A stretch of DNA of 50,209 nt from Euzebya sp051004735 (GTDB lineage: Bacteria; Actinomycetota; Nitriliruptoria; Euzebyales; Euzebyaceae), in NCBI GenBank assembly GCA_051004735.1, contig JBPCKA010000112.1, positions 1 through 50,209 of the forward strand, written 5' to 3'. A model generated the notes under the pieces. The model was not told the DNA's origin, searched no databases, and saw only the letters and a list, made by a program, of their open reading frames with translations. The stretch's first letter is position 1, and each line of letters opens with the position of its first letter. This document shows, one piece after another, positions 40,403-50,209 of this stretch. A program made the position numbers and the translations under genes.

Positions 40403-41527
40403 ATGAAGTTCCGCGCCGAACGGACCGAGTTCGAAGAAGCGATCAAGTGGGTTCAACGCACCGTCGGTGAACGCGTCAGCTTCCCTGCGATGGCCGGCAT
40501 CAAGTTGAGCTTGTCAAGCGACAGCCTCACCCTGTCTTCCACCAACGGTCAGGTTGACTCTGAGGTCACATTGTCGGTCCAGGGCCAGCGTGACGGCGGT
40601 GCGCTGGTCAGTGGCAAGTTGCTGTCAAACGTCGTACACCTGTTGCCCAACGACGCTGTCGAGTTGGACGTGACCGGAGAGTCGCTGCGGATCAGTTGCG
40701 GCCGGGCCAGCTTTGAGTTGCGACTGATGATGCTTGAGGACTTCCCCACGCTTCGGACCCCCGTCGACACCGCCACATCCGCCACGCTGAAGGCTGAGGA
40801 GTTCTCCACCCTGGTTGCCCAGGTCGCCCGAGCGGCCAGCACCGAGGACGCCCGTGCGGTGCTGACAGGGATCAAACTGCACGCCAGCGACGGGCGCTTC
40901 ACCGCGGTGGCGACCGACTCCTACCGATTGTCGGTGCGCACCATCCCGTGGGATGGCGGCGGGGAGATGAACGCCCTGGTCTCCAAACGGGCATTGGACC
41001 AGGCGCGTAGCGCCGCCGACATGCTGGGCAATGAGGTGCGTCTGGTGCTGGAGCCCAGCTACGCCACCTTTGAGTTCGCTGACCGGCGTCTGGTTTCCAC
41101 CCTGATCGAGGGCAAGTACCCCGACGTCAACCAGTTGATCCCTGATGGCTTCGAACGGCGCATCCGTGTGGACCGACAGGCGCTGACCGAGGTGGTTCGT
41201 CGTATTGCCGTCGTGGGTGAGGCGGACAAGTCCATGACGCCGGTGATCCTGGAGTTGGCGGGCGACAGCGTCGTCGTCAAGGCTGATTCCAGCGAGGCCG
41301 GTCAGGCTGAGGAATCCCTGCCGGTGGAGTTGGAGGGCGAACCGTTGACCATCGCCTTCAACCCCCGGTTCCTGATCGACGGACTGGACGCCGTCGGGGG
41401 CGAACAGGTGATGTTTGAGTTCCGTGACGAAGTGAAACCCGCAATCCTGCGCCCGCCGGCACCTGAACAGGGTGACGACGAACCGGTCGCGGACTTCTTG
41501 TACCTGTTGATGCCAGTGCGTGTCTGA
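40403..41527 (+). CDS. dnaN: DNA polymerase III beta sliding clamp
   Basis: 374 residues, three clamp domains of about 120 residues each. It begins MKFRAERTEFEEAIKWVQRT, includes VATDSYRLSVR and LIEGKYPDVNQLIP in the middle domain, and ends FLYLLMPVRV, the typical C-terminus that forms the partner-binding pocket. AAGGAG precedes the ATG. It is the first gene after oriC. Confidence 0.97.
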   Translation: MKFRAERTEFEEAIKWVQRTVGERVSFPAMAGIKLSLSSDSLTLSSTNGQVDSEVTLSVQGQRDGGALVSGKLLSNVVHLLPNDAVELDVTGESLRISCGRASFELRLMMLEDFPTLRTPVDTATSATLKAEEFSTLVAQVARAASTEDARAVLTGIKLHASDGRFTAVATDSYRLSVRTIPWDGGGEMNALVSKRALDQARSAADMLGNEVRLVLEPSYATFEFADRRLVSTLIEGKYPDVNQLIPDGFERRIRVDRQALTEVVRRIAVVGEADKSMTPVILELAGDSVVVKADSSEAGQAEESLPVELEGEPLTIAFNPRFLIDGLDAVGGEQVMFEFRDEVKPAILRPPAPEQGDDEPVADFLYLLMPVRV

Positions 41528-41566
41528 GGTTCGCTGGCGGCGAATGATCAGCGCCGGACCCGGCTG

Positions 41567-42727
41567 ATGCGGCTGGAGTCCGTCCAACTGTTGGAAGTCC
41601 GCAACTATCACCGGTTGGACCTTGAGTTTCCCGCCGGAGTGTCGGTGCTGGTGGGACCCAACGCACAGGGCAAAACCAACCTGCTGGAGTCGATCCACTA
41701 CCTGGCCCTGGGGCGCAGCCACCGGGTGTCATCCGACGTGGCACTGGTACGCATGGGTGCCGAGGCAGCGGTCATCAGGGCCGAAGGACGCAGCGACGCC
41801 GGGCAACGCATCGCGGTCAGCCTGGAGCTTCGTCAGGGTCGCAACCGAGCGCAGTTGAACGGGCAGCCACTGGCTCGGATCGCCGATGCCTTCGGACTGA
41901 TCAGGTCAGTCATGTTGGCCCCCGAGGATCTGACGTTGGTGAGAGGCGATCCCTCCGACCGACGGCGGTTCTTGGACGACCTACTGGCTGGCCGCCGGGC
42001 ATCGTTCGTCGGCATCCGTTCAGACCTTGACCGGGCCCTGGCTCAACGAAATGCACTGCTGAAGGACGCCCGCTCCACGGGCAGGCTTGACCCCGACGTC
42101 CTGCAGGCCTGGACCGAGACCTACACCAACATCGCCGGGTCGGTGCTGGCGGCCCGGATCGCTGCCGTTCACGCCTTGGCAGAACCTGTGCGACTGGCCT
42201 ATGAAGACCTCGTGGCCGATAGTCCGTCCCAGGACACCACCCGATTGCCGGTGGTGCGCTATGACCTGTCACACGGACGACAGATAACCGGGAGCACCGG
42301 ACAGGCCATACCCGATCCGGCAGCGTTGGCTGAAGAACTGCGCCAGGCACTGGCGGCCGCGGAACCCGACGAACGCCGGCGCGGGATGACACTGGCGGGT
42401 CCCCATCGCGACGAGTTGTACCTGGGCATCGGGGAGTTGCCAGCCAAGGGGTATGCCAGCCACGGCGAACAGTGGTCGATCGCCCTGGCCCTGAAGTTGG
42501 CTTCACACGAGGTGATCGCCGAGGTGGGTGATCAGCCGATCCTGTTGTTGGACGACGTCTTTGCCGAGTTGGACGACCATCGACGTCTCCGTCTGGCCGC
42601 ACGGTGTGCTGATTTCGACCAGGTTCTGGTCACCTCGGCGGTCGGGTCCGAGGTGCCTTTGGACGGCATGCGGTTCGCTGTGCGAGGGGGTACGGTCACC
42701 TCCAGCCCACGTCGTCCCGCCACCTGA
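41567..42727 (+). CDS. recF: DNA repair ATPase RecF
   Basis: 386 residues. Walker A GPNAQGKTN is near residue 29, the ABC signature region lies near YASHGEQWSIALALKL, and Walker B is ILLLDDVFAELDDHR. RecF helps load RecA at gapped DNA. It starts 39 bases after dnaN with a plain ATG and weak ribosome-binding site. Confidence 0.96.
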   Translation: MRLESVQLLEVRNYHRLDLEFPAGVSVLVGPNAQGKTNLLESIHYLALGRSHRVSSDVALVRMGAEAAVIRAEGRSDAGQRIAVSLELRQGRNRAQLNGQPLARIADAFGLIRSVMLAPEDLTLVRGDPSDRRRFLDDLLAGRRASFVGIRSDLDRALAQRNALLKDARSTGRLDPDVLQAWTETYTNIAGSVLAARIAAVHALAEPVRLAYEDLVADSPSQDTTRLPVVRYDLSHGRQITGSTGQAIPDPAALAEELRQALAAAEPDERRRGMTLAGPHRDELYLGIGELPAKGYASHGEQWSIALALKLASHEVIAEVGDQPILLLDDVFAELDDHRRLRLAARCADFDQVLVTSAVGSEVPLDGMRFAVRGGTVTSSPRRPAT

Positions 42728-42746
42728 TCGCCCCTGAGAGAGTCCG

Positions 42747-43061
42747 ATGAAGCAAGGTCGACCCCGCCGGCCAGATCCCCAGCCGCTGGGGCGTGCCCTG
42801 GACGAACTGGTGATGCGACGTCGCTGGGCTGGACGCCTGGACGGTGCCCGCATATTCGATGTGTGGGACGAGGTCGCAGGCGAGGAAATCGCCGCTCATG
42901 CCACGCCGGTCAGACTGCACGGGGGAGTCCTGGTCGTGCGTGCCCAGGACGCGGGTTGGGCCACCCAACTCAAGTATTTCACGGGCGAACTCCAGGGGCG
43001 GGCGAACTCACTCATGGGCCCCGACACCGTCCGTCGGATCCAGATCGTGATGGGTGACTGA
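42747..43061 (+). CDS. DUF721 (DciA-like) protein
   Basis: 104 residues. The DUF721 domain contains WDEVAGEEIAAHATPVRLHG and LVVRAQDAGWATQLKYF. The gene sits between recF and gyrB, as Rv0004 does. DUF721 proteins related to DciA recruit the replicative helicase in bacteria without DnaC; the same role is likely here but unproven. Confidence 0.9.
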   Translation: MKQGRPRRPDPQPLGRALDELVMRRRWAGRLDGARIFDVWDEVAGEEIAAHATPVRLHGGVLVVRAQDAGWATQLKYFTGELQGRANSLMGPDTVRRIQIVMGD

Positions 43062-43248
43062 CGGCCGTCTACGCTGTGACCTGCGTGAATGCGTTCTGGT
43101 CCGACCTACGGGCGCGGCTGCTTCGACGTGCTAGTCTGTAGTCCAACGCAGGTTTCAGCCCCACAGACGCGCGTAGACACGCTATTCAGCCTGTCGTGGT
43201 CGCCGTGAAGGCAGGGGCGACTTTGCTGTGGCCTCAGGAGGCACGCGC

Positions 43249-45304
<2,056 letters not shown>

Positions 45305-45312
<8 letters not shown>

Positions 45313-47935
45313 TCAGACACCACCGATGCCGCCACCGGAACCGCCCGAGGGGGGCGACCTGGCGGCCGTTGAGACCTTCGAGCCGGTGGAGATCGAGGAG
45401 GAACTGCAACGCTCCTACATCGACTACGCCATGTCGGTCATCGTGGGACGCGCCCTGCCCGACGTCCGCGACGGGCTGAAGCCGGTGCACCGCCGGATCC
45501 TGTTCAGCATGTGGGAAGGCGGCATGCGGGCCGGGACCCAACACCGCAAGTCCGCCGCGGCCGTCGGCGATGTGATGAAGAAGTATCACCCGCACGGCGA
45601 CTCCTCGATCTATGACGCGCTGGTGCGCATGGCCCAACCGTGGGCCATCCGCTATCCACTGATCCAAGGGCACGGCAACTTCGGCTCGGTCGACGGCGAC
45701 CCACCTGCCGCGATGCGTTACACCGAGGCCCGGTTGTCGCCGTTGGCCATGGAACTCCTGCGCGACATCGAAGAGGACACCGCCGACTTCGTCGAGAGCT
45801 ATGACGGCAGCGAGGAGGAGCCACTGGTGCTCCCCAGCCGCTTCCCCAACCTGCTGGTCAACGGGTCGTCCGGGATCGCTGTGGGCATGGCCACCAACGT
45901 GCCCCCGCACAACCTGACCGAGATAGCGACCGCCGTCATCGCCCAGATCGCCGACCCCGACATCAGCCTGGACCAGCTGATGCACATCGTGCCGGGGCCC
46001 GACTTCCCCACCGGCGCGCTGATCATGGGTGTGACCCCGATCCGGGAGGCATACGAGACCGGCCGGGGCAGCATCCGCATGCGCGCCGTGGTGACCGTCG
46101 AGGAGACCCCAACGGGTGGGGAGCGTCTGGTCGCAAGCGAACTGCCCTATCAGGTCAACAAGGCCAACCTGGCACTGAAGATCGCCGAACTGGTCAACAC
46201 CAAACGGATCATGGGCATCCGTGACATCCGTGATGAGTCAAACCGGCAGGGCAACCGGTTGGTCATCGAGCTGAAGCGCGACGCAAACCCCCAGGTCGTG
46301 CTGAATCAGCTGTACAAGATGACACAGCTGCAGGACACCTTTGGCGTGATCAACCTGTCGCTGGTCGGTGCCGGCGGCACGGGTCAGGCCAATACCGGTG
46401 TGCCACGGACGATGGGTCTGAAGGACACCATCGCTCACTACATCACCCACCAGATCCAGATCATCACCCGGCGCACCGAATATCGGCTGCGCAAGGCACA
46501 GGAACGGTCCCACATCCTTGAGGGACTGATCATCGCCCTGGACAACCTGGACGATGTGATCCAGCTGATCCGGGCCTCCGCCAGCGCCGATGAGGCCCTG
46601 ACCGAACTGCAGGAACGCTACGACCTGTCCGAGCTCCAGGGCCGCGCGATCCTGGACCTGCCGCTGCGCCGCCTGGCGGCCCTTGAGACCCAGCGCATCC
46701 AGGAGGAGTACACCGAACTGCAGGAACGGATCACCGATCTGCAGGGGATCCTGGCCGACCCGCAGAAGGTCCGCGACATCGTCGCCGAGGAGTTGACCGA
46801 GATCCGGGACAAGTTCGGCGATGCCCGCCGGACCACGATCCTGCCGGGGGAGGGGGACCTGGACATCGAGGACCTCATCACCGAAGAGGAGATCGTGGTC
46901 ACCATCACCCAGGGTGGCTACATCAAGCGGGTCAAGGCCAACGAGTACCGGACCCAGCGGCGTGGCGGGAAGGGCATCTCTTCGGGCGGGCTGAAGGACG
47001 AGGACATCATCTGGGACCTGTTCAGCACCTCGACCCATCATTGGGTGCTGTTCTTCACCTCCGCCGGCCGCATGCACCGCATCAAGGCATGGCAGATACC
47101 GGAGAAGAGCCGGACTGCACGAGGGGTGTACATCGCCAACGTGCCGGGACTCGATCTGGACACCAACGAGGTCGTGCGGACTGTCGTGCATTTGCCCGAC
47201 TTGAAGGAGGAGGGCAAGAACCTGCTGTTCACCACCAAGAACGGCATCGTCAAGCGGACGCGGTTGGAGGAGTACGACTCGCCACGCTCCACGCTGATCG
47301 CCATCGGTCTGCGGGACGGCGACGAACTGATCGATGTGCGTCTGACCGATGGCACCGACCAGGTCATCTTGGTCAGCGTCAAAGGCCAGTCCATCCGCTT
47401 TAAGGAAACCGATGTGCGGACCATGGGCCGTAGCGCCTCCGGCGTGAAGGGCATGAACCTGGCACAGGGCGACTCGGTGTTGGCGTGCGCCATCGCCGCG
47501 GACGATGCCTACCTGGTGGTGATCACCGACGAGGGCTACGGCAAGCGGACGCCACTTGAGCGCTACCCGACGCAGAACCGGGGAGGCAAGGGTGTGAAGA
47601 CCGCCAAGCTGACCGATCAGCGGGGTGGGCTGGTCGGGGCCCTGGTGGCGGCCTACGAGCAGGAGATCTTCGTCGTCACCGATCGCGGCACGATCATCCG
47701 GATGGACGTCAAGGATGTCCGTCCGACTGGTCGTGCCACGCAGGGGGTGCGCGTCATGACACCCTCAGCGGGGGCCAAGGTGGTCAGCGTCGCCAAGGTC
47801 ATGGAGTTGGAGGACGACGAGGACGGGGTCGACGAGGACGTGGTCGACGAGGATGGGGTCGACGAGGACGGGGAGGACACCAGCAGCGCCGAGGGCGAGG
47901 AGTCCTCGTTTGAGGATCCCACCGAGGAGGAGTAG
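45305..47935 (+). CDS. gyrA: DNA gyrase subunit A
   Basis: 876 residues from the ATG at 45305, overlapping gyrB by eight bases. The breakage-reunion domain has the catalytic Tyr in AAMRYTEARLSP and the quinolone-determining region HPHGDSSIYDALVRMAQ, with Ser and Asp at the E. coli 83 and 87 positions (wild-type). The C-terminal pinwheel has the GyrA-box-like QRRGGKG. A long acidic tail (VDEDVVDEDGVDEDGE) of about 45 residues ends the protein. Together with GyrB it introduces negative supercoils. Confidence 0.97.
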
Positions 47936-48007
47936 ATGATCGGGGCGTCACTCCGGACCGGTGTGGGCGGGTCCGTGTGGTCCCACCGCGTTTGCTGCCA
48001 GGCGGGA

Positions 48008-48013
48008 TAGACT
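48008..48013 (+). promoter_or_regulatory. -10-like element before the DUF3566 gene
   Basis: TAGACT ends nine bases before the ATG at 48023; no ribosome-binding site is seen. Confidence 0.3.
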
Positions 48014-48022
48014 CTTCCCACG

Positions 48023-48460
48023 ATGTCGACGACACAGCGCCCTGCCGGGTCCCGCACCAGCGGGGTCACCCGTGTGAGCACCCAGCAGCCCGTCCGTGAA
48101 CGCGTGCGTACAGGGCAGGTGGTTCGCCGTCGCGCCACGGTGCGTCGGGTGGACCCGTGGTCGGTACTCAAACTGTCGGTGATCTTCTATTTCTGCTTCC
48201 TGCTGGTGGTGATGCTGGGGCTGACGGTCTTTTGGTCGGTCGTGCTCAGCATCGGCATTCTCGACACACTGACCACGTTCCTGGACGAGTTGCAGTTGAC
48301 GCTGGTCATCAACGGGTCAAACATCGCCCGGGCGCTGTTCCTTCTGGGACTCCTCAACGTGGTCCTGTGGACCGGCATAAACGTCTTCCTAGCCTTTCTC
48401 TACAACCTCGTCGCCGACCTGCTCGGGGGCTTTCGCATCGAGTTGGCGAGCGAGGAATAG
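48023..48460 (+). CDS. DUF3566 membrane protein (Rv0007-like)
   Basis: 145 residues. A basic Arg/Thr-rich N-terminus (1-45) is followed by two hydrophobic segments (about 52-76 and 97-127) and an acidic end. The core VDPWSVLKLSVIFYFCFLLV and VNVFLAFLYNLVADLLGGF-like stretch (LAFLYNLVADLLGG) mark DUF3566. It occupies the place of Rv0007 after gyrA, before tRNA-Ile. Its function is unknown; linkage suggests cell envelope or division. Confidence 0.88.
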   Translation: MSTTQRPAGSRTSGVTRVSTQQPVRERVRTGQVVRRRATVRRVDPWSVLKLSVIFYFCFLLVVMLGLTVFWSVVLSIGILDTLTTFLDELQLTLVINGSNIARALFLLGLLNVVLWTGINVFLAFLYNLVADLLGGFRIELASEE

Positions 48461-48471
48461 GCACGTACACT
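48443..48471 (+). promoter_or_regulatory. Promoter of tRNA-Ile
   Basis: TTGGCG (48443-48448) and TACACT (48466-48471) are 17 bases apart, predicting transcription from about 48478, 54 bases before the tRNA. The -35 lies inside the end of the DUF3566 gene. Confidence 0.6.
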
Positions 48472-48531
48472 GCTGGATTCCGCGCAGCGGTTGCGCTGTC
48501 TGACCACGTGGTCGACCAAGCCGTCACGCAC

Positions 48532-48605
<74 letters not shown>

Positions 48606-48639
48606 CAGCGTTGCCGCGATGACAACACAAGCCCATTGC

Positions 48640-49008
48640 CTAGCGTAGGCTCAGCGTGTTGCGCAGCACCTCGTCGATCGTGTGACGATCCTGTGGGTCG
48701 AGTCGTCCCAGCCGCACCATGAGGCGACCGGTGGAGATCGCACGAACTTGTTCCACTTGGAACCCAGTGGACTGAGTGAGTCCGTTCTCAGCATCGTTCT
48801 CCACCCTCACGTGGAGTGGTAAACCGCGCAGTGTTGATGTGCCCGGCACGACGATGACCATCCGGAGATTGGGGTGGTGCAGCCGGTCGTCGGACACGAT
48901 GACCGCCGGTCTGTGAAACGCCTGTTCCGGGCCTTCGGGGTGCTGACCGAAGTCAACCAACCACACCTCTCCTCGGTAGTGGGTCGGCTCAACGCCCATG
49001 GAGGCCAT
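48640..49008 (-). CDS. MazF/PemK-family endoribonuclease toxin (orphan)
   Basis: About 122 residues from the ATG at 49008; ATG at 48999 and two upstream ATGs at 49026/49023 are alternatives. MazF hallmarks: RGEVWLVDFG at the start, RPAVIVSDD, VVPGTSTLRGLPLHV, and VEQVRAISTGRLMVRLG at the end. MazF toxins cut mRNA at short motifs. No antitoxin gene is visible on the same strand upstream; a divergent ORF starts within a few bases. It may be an orphan, inactive, or paired with the divergent ORF. Confidence 0.8.
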   Translation of the reverse strand: MASMGVEPTHYRGEVWLVDFGQHPEGPEQAFHRPAVIVSDDRLHHPNLRMVIVVPGTSTLRGLPLHVRVENDAENGLTQSTGFQVEQVRAISTGRLMVRLGRLDPQDRHTIDEVLRNTLSLR

Positions 49009-49285
49009 CTCGGGCCCGATCATCACCGCTGAGGACGTGAGCAGTGCGCGGGTCAGGCGCGAGGTCGACGGTCACCTCAAGGCCCGCGTTGCGGACCTGA
49101 ACTGCAGTTGGCGGTCGTCACGGCCGCAGCCCGCCTTGCCGCACGCATCGGAGATGAGGACCACGTCCCCGACTGACATTGGTTCGACCCTGCAGGGCCT
49201 GGTGGCAAAACGGTTGATACGCCTGGAACCCGGCGGATACCGGGTCGTCTCCCGAGCGCTGGCACGGGAACTGGCCGGTCGATGA
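48998..49285 (+). CDS. Hypothetical protein, possibly frameshifted, divergent from mazF
   Basis: 95 codons in one frame. The N-terminal third (ITAEDVSSARVRREVDGHLK) and the C-terminal half (STLQGLVAKRLIRLEPGGYR) look protein-like, the latter resembling a winged-helix end. The middle 24 codons look unnatural, whereas the +1 frame there reads ELQLAVVTAAARLAARIGDE, so two compensating indels (near 49099 and 49168) would give one smooth protein. This could be sequence error or real decay. No family is recognised. Confidence 0.35.
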   Translation: MEAISGPIITAEDVSSARVRREVDGHLKARVADLNCSWRSSRPQPALPHASEMRTTSPTDIGSTLQGLVAKRLIRLEPGGYRVVSRALARELAGR

Positions 49286-49380
49286 GTACCCCGGACCGGG
49301 TGACCGGGTCGTCTGCCGGGTAGAGTCCCTGGCAACGTCCAGCGGTCCACTCCGGACACCCCACGGCTAGAGGACAAACC

Positions 49381-49494
49381 ATGAAGAAGCTGCTGCTGAT
49401 GCTCGTCGCCCTGACCGTCGGCGCCTTGGCCCTGAAGCGCCAACGCGACCGTGAGTTGGACGAGGCGATCTGGGAAGAACCGCGCGACCTGTAG
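49381..49494 (+). CDS. 37-residue membrane protein, DLW-39-like
   Basis: MKKLLLMLVALTVGALALKR with a charged end (RELDEAIWEEPRDL). AGAGGACAAACC precedes the ATG. Size, N-terminal helix and position near gyrA, DUF3566 and tRNA-Ala match the small actinobacterial DLW-39 type protein; the short end ELDEAIW is only loosely similar. Function unknown. Confidence 0.7.
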   Translation: MKKLLLMLVALTVGALALKRQRDRELDEAIWEEPRDL

Positions 49495-49669
49495 GACGCT
49501 TCACGTCCCGTCGCGCAAGTTCAGGGGAGGTCTGAGGGGCGTAGGATCATGCGGCCGAAGTCTGCCCGTGCGGCTTGGCGAACCTCTTCGTCGCGATCGG
49601 GGTTGGACGAACCACGCCGCCAGGTCGGTGGCGCTGAGCAGGGGCCGACTTTAGGCCCCACCAAAGTCT

Positions 49670-49729
49670 CAGATCTGAGGGATCGGCCGGATTAGCCCCC
49701 TCAACCCTCAGATCTGAGGGGTAGGAGGG
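49670..49729. repeat. 60-bp palindromic repeat, copy 1
   Basis: It begins CAGATCTGAGGGATCGGCCG and ends GATCTGAGGGGTAGGAGGG. Inside is the perfect 16-bp palindrome CCCTCAGATCTGAGGG, and the two ends form a larger inverted repeat (CAGATCTGAGGG / CCCTCAGATCTG). It is identical to copy 2. Confidence 0.95.
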
Positions 49730-49753
49730 CGCGGACCAGGGCCCCCCAAAGCC

Positions 49754-49813
49754 CAGATCTGAGGGATCGGCCGGATTAGCCCCCTCAACCCTCAGATCTG
49801 AGGGGTAGGAGGG
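49754..49813. repeat. 60-bp palindromic repeat, copy 2
   Basis: Identical to copy 1 with a period of 84 bases. The 24-base spacers before each copy are similar too (both contain GGCCCC and CCAAAG), so the duplicated unit is longer than 60 bases. Confidence 0.95.
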
Positions 49814-49932
49814 TTGGCCGAGCGGGCTCGATTCTTGCCCTTGTATCCCGCACGGGCCGTCCCAGATTGGTTCCGTCAGTGCCGTAGACGGCACACTGTT
49901 GCTGGCCGGGTACGATCTCAACGTCATACCCT

Positions 49933-50005
49933 GGGGCCATAGCTCAGTTGGTAGAGCGCTGCCTTTGCAAGGCAGATGTCGCCGGTTCGATTCCGGCTGG
50001 CTCCA
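49933..50005 (+). tRNA. alaT: tRNA-Ala (TGC anticodon)
   Basis: 73 bases: acceptor GGGGCCA/TGGCTCC with one G-T pair, D-stem GCTC/GAGC, anticodon stem CTGCC/GGCAG with loop TTTGCAA (TGC at 49966-49968), T-arm GCCGG-TTCGATT-CCGGC. CCA is not encoded. Confidence 0.98.
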
Positions 50006-50035
50006 CCGTGGCCAGTCCGTGGCAGGCTGGTGGTC

Positions 50036-50209
50036 ATGTGGCGTGTCGTTCTGGTCGTCGTAGTGGTGGCCCTGCTGACGGCATTCCTGGGGTTCATCCC
50101 GATCGAGTGGGTGCTGGCGCCGATGCTGGGAGTCAGCATCTATGCCGTGGGCGTGGCGTCGCTGGGCTCGTTGAAGCGCGGCGGCTCACACATCCCCGAT
50201 GGACCCCCC
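50036..50209 (+). CDS. Small membrane protein, 5' part (truncated by window edge)
   Basis: 58 codons from an ATG, running off the window. Two hydrophobic spans are seen, MWRVVLVVVVVALLTAFLGF and WVLAPMLGVSIYAVGVASLG, then a basic SLKRGG turn. No ribosome-binding site is obvious. The family is not recognisable from this portion. Confidence 0.55.
   Translation, partial: MWRVVLVVVVVALLTAFLGFIPIEWVLAPMLGVSIYAVGVASLGSLKRGGSHIPDGPP

Larger units (their letters stand above)
49495..49932. other. Intergenic region with palindromic repeats
   Basis: 438 bases between the small membrane protein and tRNA-Ala. It carries the two 60-bp repeats listed separately. A minus-strand ORF over it is repeat-derived and judged non-coding. 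The last 50 bases must contain the tRNA-Ala promoter, but I see no clear pair of hexamers; TACGAT occurs near 49911. Confidence 0.7.

Noticed and set aside
48750..48765. TGTTCCACTTGGAACC as a third parS site
   Set aside because: The central CACGTG is lost, which is essential for ParB binding.
49547..49927. 126-codon minus-strand ORF with SYPSDLRVEGANPADPSDL repeats
   Set aside because: Its repeats come only from the 60-bp DNA palindromes; no start signal or family.

Overview
The window is a high-GC actinobacterial chromosome segment that includes the replication origin. The right-hand two thirds follows the order known from Mycobacterium tuberculosis around dnaA: pcnA, mutT4-like NUDIX, Rv3909-like exported protein, murJ, kinase, sigM-like factor, anti-sigma, trxB, trxA, GNAT, then parB, parA, rsmG, jag, yidC, yidD, rnpA, rpmH on the minus strand, and dnaA, dnaN, recF, DUF721, gyrB, gyrA, DUF3566, tRNA-Ile, tRNA-Ala on the plus strand. 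The ponA / DUF5318 / PadR / ino1 block is also a mycobacterial-type cluster. Actinomycetota is secure. Several differences from mycobacteria (no cwlM, murJ and kinase as separate genes, an aminotransferase and ddl beside parB) suggest a more distant class, but I cannot name it from sequence alone.

Layout. 1-5.2 kb: a truncated membrane protein, a short-chain dehydrogenase, an AlaX-type tRNA-editing protein, a DM13-domain protein and an AcrA1-like double-SDR acyl-CoA reductase. 5.3-9.0 kb: a GNAT enzyme, then the qcrCAB cytochrome bc complex. 9.0-13 kb: a small hypothetical protein and three membrane or envelope glycosyltransferases. 13.0-13.2 kb: a 6C-type small RNA. 13.3-18 kb: a bifunctional penicillin-binding protein, a DUF5318 zinc-ribbon protein, and a PadR-ino1 operon behind a 13-bp iterated operator. 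18.3-21 kb: CCA-adding enzyme, a decayed pilT pseudogene and a NUDIX hydrolase. 21-30 kb: exported protein, murJ, Ser/Thr kinase, ECF sigma and its partner, thioredoxin system. 30-33 kb: GNAT with a coupled 42-residue membrane peptide, aminotransferase, Ddl. 33-38.3 kb: the parB-to-rpmH cluster. 38.5-40.4 kb: dnaA and oriC. 40.4-48.5 kb: dnaN to DUF3566. 48.5-50.2 kb: two tRNA genes, an orphan MazF-like toxin, a tiny membrane protein, a palindromic repeat pair, and the start of another membrane protein.

How it fits together. Most genes are housekeeping: replication start and segregation (dnaA, oriC, dnaN, parAB with two parS-like sites inside parA and rsmG), topology (gyrBA), envelope growth (PBP, murJ, ddl, glycosyltransferases, ino1 for inositol lipids), membrane insertion (yidC/yidD/jag), redox control (trxAB, sigma/anti-sigma) and respiration (qcrCAB). 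Many genes at the head of a transcript have no Shine-Dalgarno sequence but carry a -10 hexamer (TANNNT) about 6-8 bases before the start codon, which is the signature of leaderless mRNAs.

The most unusual items are the 6C RNA with three C-rich hairpins instead of the usual two, the pilT relic with two internal deletions, the 60-bp palindromic repeat pair near tRNA-Ala, the PadR iterons, the catalytically intact kinase next to murJ (a fused pseudokinase in M. tuberculosis), and micro-ORFs that appear translationally coupled to larger genes.
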